Positions 58,722 to 64,000 of a stretch of DNA of 64,000 nt are shown in pieces. The DNA is from Porodaedalea pini (lineage: Eukaryota > Basidiomycota > Agaricomycetes > Hymenochaetales > Hymenochaetaceae): NCBI GenBank assembly GCA_002794775.1, contig NBAY01000014.1, positions 1 through 64,000 on the forward strand. Reading direction: 5' to 3'. Positions within the stretch are counted from its first letter, which is position 1; every line of letters begins with the position of its first letter. Both the position numbers and the translations under genes were made by a program. The notes beneath the pieces are model-generated. The model saw nothing but the letters and a program-made list of their open reading frames with translations. It did not search any database and was not told the DNA's origin.

Positions 58722-61700
58722 TCATGATTCAGATTCAGTTCCAGAGTCGGTGTCAAGGATTTCTGTTGTTGGTGGCTGATCCTTGGCACTGAGCTCCTCC
58801 CTTTCAATTTTTGAATGTTTGTTGGCAAGTTCGTCAAGTTCTGAGTCGTTCTGGTCTACTACCTGGGTGACTGGAGTTGTTATGTTCGCTCAGGGGTGGT
58901 ATGGAATGACTCTGAAGGCTGAATATTGTAATGCCAAGACTGCACCTGTGAGTTCTGCAAGAATGTACAATCCTCCAGTTGTTCGGTGAATAACTACCAT
59001 GGGTCCAAGATATCTGGGTTTGGCTTTCCAGCTTAGTTCTGTGTCGGTTTGTGAGTTTCAAACCAGAACCAGGGCTCCAGGACCAAAGTCGTAGTCTCAG
59101 ATCATGTTTTGGTAGTGTTTTTCAAATTGCTGGATTGATTTGAAGTGAGCCCGCATGACTGCCGAGTGTATTCATTTCAAGTCTTCTGGTGGATGCTGGA
59201 GTGCCCTTGCCCTTGCTGTAAGTAGTTCTGCTTGGGATACCTTAGATGAGTATACTGGTGACATGTAAGTTTGTTTGGCCAAATCAAATGGAAGGATTGG
59301 CTGGACTCCATGGACCATGTAATATGGCAAATATCCTGTTGCTTTCTGAATCATGATCCTCTCAGCCCATATGGCATGGTATGTGTGTTGTGACCATTGA
59401 GCTTCATTGTTCCTAGCAAGTTTCATCAACATTTCCCTAAGGTCCCTGTGGTGTTGTTCTACAATTCCATTCACTCTCGAGTTGTAGGGGGAGATTCAGA
59501 TATTGTGTACTCCGTATCTTGCCAACATCCTGATTACTTCTCCATCGAATGATGGACCATTGTCTGATACGATCTTGTAGACATAACCCCATCGACATAT
59601 GATGTCTTGGAAAATGAAGTTGGTGATTGACCTTGAGTTGTCAGTGCGCAGTAGTCTGAACTCTGGGTAGCCTGTGAGCGAGTCTCTTGCCTGGACAATA
59701 TACCTGAATCCCCTGGATTTGGGCATGAGCATCATGTCTATGTGTACCCTGGTGAATAGTGGCACTGGTGTTGGGACGTTCGGCAGGATTCATACATGTG
59801 TAAATTGCTGAGTCTGGCACAAGTGACATGTCTTCAGGAACCAGTGTATATCTGAATTCATCATGGGCCACCAAAATTGATCATGGATTCATAGTTGTAC
59901 TGAAAAGAATCCTTTGTGTCCCAGGTCATTGTGTGCTGATTGCATGACTGAGAATCGGCAGTCGGGTGTGAGTATGAGTTGGTGTGGTCCCAAGTATCGT
60001 TTCCTCCAGAGTTGTCCATCTGCGATGAAGAACCTAGTTGCCTTTGTTACAAAGTGTTGAAATTTGTTGTCCGTCATGTCTTCTGGCTTCTTTGGGTCAT
60101 TTAGGAACTCCTTGATCTGTACCAACTCTTGATCGGCTGATTCTGCTGTGGTTTATCGGGGAATGGTGGGAGGATCAGTGGCGGACGGAATGTCTCCAGT
60201 GTATGCTATGAATATGAAAGTGTACTGGTTGTCAATCCATTCCTCATAGCTTTCATCATCTGGAGGGTTGGTATCTGCTCGTTTTTGTCAACTGAGTCCA
60301 TCTGGGCCTGTGTGCCAAGTGCCTGGTACATGGATGATTGTGAAGTGGAATAATAGAATTCCAGTGATCCACCGGTTGATTGTCATGTTTGGCTGGATGT
60401 CGGGGTTGTTGATCATGCCTTTAATGTACTTGGCGTTGACTTCGATGTAAAAATGGTCCAGTCCTATCAGGTAGATCCAAGCATTGTGGAGAGCCCTCAT
60501 GAGGCCGAACAGTTCTACCTTCAGTTATGAGTAGTTCTGTTCTCTCTCGTTCCATGTTGCAGACATAAAATGGGCTGGGAACCATTCTCCGTTTTCCCCA
60601 ATCTGTAAAAGAATTGCTCCATATCCTCAAATTGACGAGTCTATGCAAAGGTGGACCAGTCTTCCACATTTGTAGTTGATTGGCCTGATAGCTCCAGACT
60701 TGGCAACCACCTTTTTAAGCTGGTCCATAGATTGTTGTTTGAGCTGTCTGAATGTGAAGGTGACGTCCTTGCTGGTGAGTTGGTTCAGATCATATGCCAG
60801 TTGGGCAAAGTCGTTGATGAAGTGCCTCAGCACTCCTGCGGTGCTGATGAATGATCGAACATTGGTAATATCTTTGCAAGGTGGCCAGTTGAGAATCTTC
60901 TGGGCTCGTGCTTTGTCTGGGACTTGTCCTGAGTAATTGCATGTGTGGCCAACTATCACAGCTTTGGGTGCAGTGAGTATCAGCTTTTTCCCGGACAGGG
61001 TTGCTCTGACTACCTTGAACCTTTGTAGGACTCTGTTGACGTCGTTTAGGTGCTCCCATATGAATCAATGAATTCCCAGATTTTCTGGGATGGTTTCATA
61101 TGATCTGTCTGGTAGTTCATATCATGTGGGTGGTCCTTTTATGGGTACATTGTTGATGTATGGAAACACCACATCCAGGATTTTGTCCTTCAAGATGAAC
61201 ATAACATTGGCATGCATGATTTGCTGCGAGTTTGTATATCCCATTGGAATTGATGTGAGTCGGAATGCTTCTAGAGGTGTCTGGAATGTTGTTATATCCC
61301 TACTTCGTATGGCTAGTTTCCTTTGTTCAAATGCCATGAATAGGTCCAGGGTTGTGTAGCAGGATCAGCCACTGAAAGATTCGGCAATATGTTCTGTTGG
61401 GTATGGTACCAATGGGTCTCGTATTGTGACTGCATTTAGCAGTTGGAGATCATGGACTATCCTCAGTGACTTTCCATCCTTCTTTACCACACAGAACCAT
61501 CTGGATTGGTATGATGAGTTTGATGGTTTGTATACGCCAGATATGATTTTGTCTTTGATGATTGCAACTACCTTGTTGAATATGCCCAGTGGGATTGGTA
61601 TGTTTTTCAGTACCCATGGAATGTGTTTGATGGTTGGGATAAGGACTAGTGTGAAGTAGTCATAGTTGAGGGTGCCTTTCTCTGTTTTTTCCCATGTGAA

Positions 61701-62773
61701 CGCCATCTCCTGTGTGCGGATGACCCACCATGCAAGTTCCTTTTCTTCAGGCAGTAAGAACCTGTCCGGGTCTATGTCCATTTCATCATATCATTCCTGG
61801 GTAAGCCGTTTCCCAGGTGAGAATGGTGGAGGATGAGTCAGTAGTTCTGGAAGGTCCTTTAGAGGGTCGGGGTGCATTGTCCTGGTGATTCGGTATTCCT
61901 CTGGGAGAGTGGTTGGGACCGGCTTTATATGATCTGCAACCTCCTTGTACTTGTAGAATGGCTGACTTGTGTGATGAATTTGATTAGTTTGGGGTATTAG
62001 TGATTCCTTATCGTACGGGTGATTAATCAAGAATAGTCCATTCGAGTCATTTGTTCTGGTTTTGTTGTTTTCCATATTTTGTTTTGGTTTTGTACCATTT
62101 CTTTTAGAGACAGTAATTTTGATAGATTGCTTGTTGAAGGAAATATGAGCTGTGGATGGTTCTGGGGTATCTGTGGTATAGCCTGGTTGAATTTTTGGTT
62201 TGTCTTGTTGATCTTGTGCTGATTCATTGACTATTGAAAATCCTTGTCCTCTTTGGCTGGTTGTTTCCATTGAGTGTGTTCTTGAGTGGGGACCGTTATA
62301 TCTTTGTCTGTTACTGGATGGACTAATTCCAATACTCGGTTGTCGATGTCTGTGTCCATAAGCCGAGCCTTGCAGTGTGCGAGAAACGGTCAGCCAAGTA
62401 AGATATCAAATGGTGTCGGGTGTACGACTTGGGCTTGCATGAGTACTGAGAATCCTCTGAGTCCTATTCTGAGTCGTGGTATAAGTCCAAGTGATTGAGT
62501 CCTATTTGCATCTGCCATTTCGATAGTGATTTGCTCATTGTTCAGAGTCGGTGATCCCAGATGTTTCCATATCTCCTGAGAGAGACCTATAAAAGAAGCT
62601 CCAGTGTCCAGTAGTCCTTCTACCTTGACTTTTCTGTCCAACCATATGTCAATGACTCAGATTGGGACACTTGCTGGTGTGATCGGTTCTTTTTCTGGTG
62701 ATTCAACTGGCGAGCCTGGCCTGGGTCCTGCTGAGTACATCACGGTGCCTTCTTCGTCATGGCTTATCAGACT
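58722..62773 (-). pseudogene. Ty3/gypsy pol polyprotein (protease-RT-RNase H-integrase), many TGA stops
   Basis: Order on the minus strand: protease with LLDTGAS (about 62600) and FDILLG*PF (family ILLGRPF); RT with FCVVKKDGKSLRIVHDLQLL (about 61480) and SCYTTLDLF, and the catalytic box reading YINN in place of YxDD (61149-61160). RNase H follows, with KVELFGLMRAL and the third acidic site Asn (VNAKYIKGM, 60435). Integrase has an HHCC finger (HNDLGH...CHLC), Asp at 59736 and 59562, and a Glu in NGIVE (about 59457), so the DDE triad is present. A tail [12 protein letters not shown] and YILAEL (about 58960) follows. In-frame TGA at 59165, 59496, 59790, 59889, 60627, 61122, 61365, 61791, 62390 and 62657, among others, sits at Arg positions (CGA to TGA). 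Non-functional. Confidence 0.85.
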
Positions 62774-63391
62774 TCATTTTGCTGTCATCATGTCCTTGCA
62801 TTTTTGTCTGACCTCGGGTGACATTGCCAACAGTTCTTGCCCTGATATTGATACTGTGGAGTCCAAGAATCGGCAAAATACTGTGTCGACCATTGCAGGG
62901 TCGTTGGCTGGTGTGCTGTACTTAAACTGCAGCCTCTGTACGTCTATTATTGGGTTTGGAGGTCCTGGTTTTGGTTCTGTCATTTCCTGTGGTGGAGCTA
63001 CCTGGATTGGTGTAGGTTCACTTGGCAGAAGAGAGTCGGCTGCCAATTCTTCCGTCATTTTTGATTTGGCCAATTCTTTCTCCTTTCCCTTCATGGTTTT
63101 GGTTGATGGTGTGCCCGAGTCTGTAGCTGGTTCATGTCCTCCTTGTTCCCTTGTTGGTTTGGTTGTTTGTCCGGATGAGGGAGGGTCAACCTTGGCTAAC
63201 TTGGCCAATCTTGCTGATCGTCTCTGTTGGCTGTGTGAATTGTTGGCATCATCGAATTGTACCTTCTTTCCCTCCACTGCATGTTCATCTTCGATTTCTT
63301 TGATATGAGCTGCCTCCTTGTATGGCCTGGTTGGAGTGTAGATACTTGGCCCTGATATGGCAGGGTAGTATGCATCAAATAGATTCGCCAT
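62774..63391 (-). CDS. Leader ORF of the gypsy element (205 aa)
   Basis: The first open frame after the 5' LTR, 74 bp from its end. Charged, Lys/Pro/Ser/Thr-rich, with RRSARLAKLAK and a C-terminal helix VDTVFCRFLDSTVSISGQEL then LAMSPEVRQKCK. The latter is the segment that lies directly before the protease in related Agaricomycete gypsy polyproteins. It would be the N-terminal part of the same polyprotein, cut off from the protease by the TGA at 62657 and a frame interruption. No Gag zinc knuckle (CCHC) is seen. Confidence 0.6.
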   Translation of the reverse strand: MANLFDAYYPAISGPSIYTPTRPYKEAAHIKEIEDEHAVEGKKVQFDDANNSHSQQRRSARLAKLAKVDPPSSGQTTKPTREQGGHEPATDSGTPSTKTMKGKEKELAKSKMTEELAADSLLPSEPTPIQVAPPQEMTEPKPGPPNPIIDVQRLQFKYSTPANDPAMVDTVFCRFLDSTVSISGQELLAMSPEVRQKCKDMMTAK

Positions 63392-63464
63392 TTGGTGCGG
63401 TGGCAGGTCTCACAGTGCTGACATGTCTACTGAAAGAGTCGTCCCTGGTGGTACTTTGTTCAGG

Positions 63465-64000
63465 TGTAGGGTTGCAGACTCTTCAATTCTGAAGGGCAAT
63501 CCGGGCTAGCACTTGTGTTTGACCCAAGGGGGACTGCGGTGACTCAGTATACCGAGAGGGACAACCTAAGTAGAGCAAGGTTCAAGATATGAAGACTCAG
63601 TGATACAGATACCTGCAGGATTCCGAATGAACCAAGACTCAGGAGGGTAGAGTTGGCACTTATGACAGTGGCCAAGGGCGTTCGGAGAGTGACTGGTGAG
63701 GAGTCAAGAGTTTAAGAATAGAGTCGGTGGTTATTGTTTCAAGAGTTGGGAGTAGAGTTGGTGGTTACTTGTTTCAGAGCAAGAGTCAGGCAAGAGGTGC
63801 ATAGAACTGCATGTAGTAGATTGCTGCTGTATGGAGGTAGAGAGGTACTGTCTATCTCTGTACTTGTCTCTATATGTATTCCATCTACAAACTACCACAA
63901 CTTTATACTAAACTGAAGCAGAGAAAGCAGTGCAAGACTCGGCCAAGTCTGTGTGAACAGATGTGAAGGTGAGTTGGTGATTGGCCTGTGCACATCATGC
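63465..64000 (-). repeat. Right LTR (5' LTR), truncated by window edge
   Basis: Begins TGTAGGGTTGCAGACTC at 63465, which on the minus strand is the LTR end next to the primer-binding region (CCTGAACAAAGTACC). At least 536 bp are present. Confidence 0.7.

Larger units (their letters stand above)
52300..64000 (-). mobile_element. Decayed Ty3/gypsy LTR retrotransposon, right end beyond the window
   Basis: The left LTR begins TGTAGGGGTGCAGACTCTTC at 52300, and the right LTR begins TGTAGGGTTGCAGACTCTTC at 63465. Between them, on the minus strand, lie a leader ORF, protease, reverse transcriptase, RNase H and integrase in the Ty3/gypsy order. About 5.7 kb of extra sequence follows before the left LTR. 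The LTRs differ at many sites, mostly transitions, so the element is old or the LTRs belong to different insertions. Over 11.7 kb is long for the group, because of a nested solo LTR and two accessory reading regions. Confidence 0.85.

Noticed and set aside
58722..62660. TGA read as an amino acid (alternative code) to explain the intact-looking pol
   Set aside because: Host genes in the same window (dehydrogenase, monooxygenase, Hsp70) end at TGA, and the catalytic YxDD is also mutated, so decay explains it better.

Overview
The window looks like nuclear DNA of a mushroom-forming basidiomycete (Agaricomycetes). Genes are cut by many 45-65 bp GT-AG introns and contain exons as short as 9-16 bp. 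They belong to families expanded in these fungi: OPT peptide transporters, salicylate-hydroxylase-like monooxygenases, MYND/TPR-type proteins and lineage-specific kinases. Ty3/gypsy and other LTR elements are also present.

Layout. 1-35 kb is ordinary gene-bearing DNA mixed with gene ruins. Genes that look intact or nearly so are an atypical short-chain dehydrogenase (3374-4584), an oligopeptide transporter (6371-9786, minus), an FAD monooxygenase (12152-13882), an ER-lumenal Hsp70 (BiP-like) paralogue with signal peptide and C-terminal HDEL (16395-18808), a membrane protein with a J-like domain that lacks HPD (26104-27548), and an unrecognised two-exon membrane protein (31319-33237, minus). 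Ruins are a MYND-family C-terminal piece, a kinase N-lobe piece, a TAP-like hydrolase, an Old Yellow Enzyme and a CCT-gamma (TCP-1) chaperonin subunit.

35156-48405 is the most striking structure: a 13.25 kb near-perfect palindrome. Two arms of about 6.47 kb face each other across a 305 bp spacer. The only difference I found between the arms is one base in a homopolymer. The outer ends are flanked by the same 7 bp word (ATTGAAG), as expected for a target-site duplication. Each arm holds subterminal GGGCAC-type repeats, a 32-bp minisatellite array, and broken pieces of three unrelated host genes in one orientation: eIF2-alpha, a Pho85-type cyclin and ribosomal protein eS6. I find no transposase. 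The palindrome ends about 35 bp before the first codons of a broken cytosolic glutamyl-tRNA synthetase copy (48441-50895).

52.3-64 kb is a decayed Ty3/gypsy element on the minus strand. Its left LTR is at about 52300-52975 and its right LTR runs off the window. The pol frame is interrupted by about a dozen in-frame TGA codons, nearly all where the family has Arg (CGA to TGA), and the RT YxDD box and an RNase H Asp are changed by G-to-A. It also carries a downstream accessory reading frame, a nested solo LTR, and on the opposite strand a coiled-coil gene with a Zn2Cys6-type cysteine cluster.

The intact genes show no pathway-level cluster. The theme is a repeat-rich region that has accumulated and duplicated pieces of translation and protein-folding genes.
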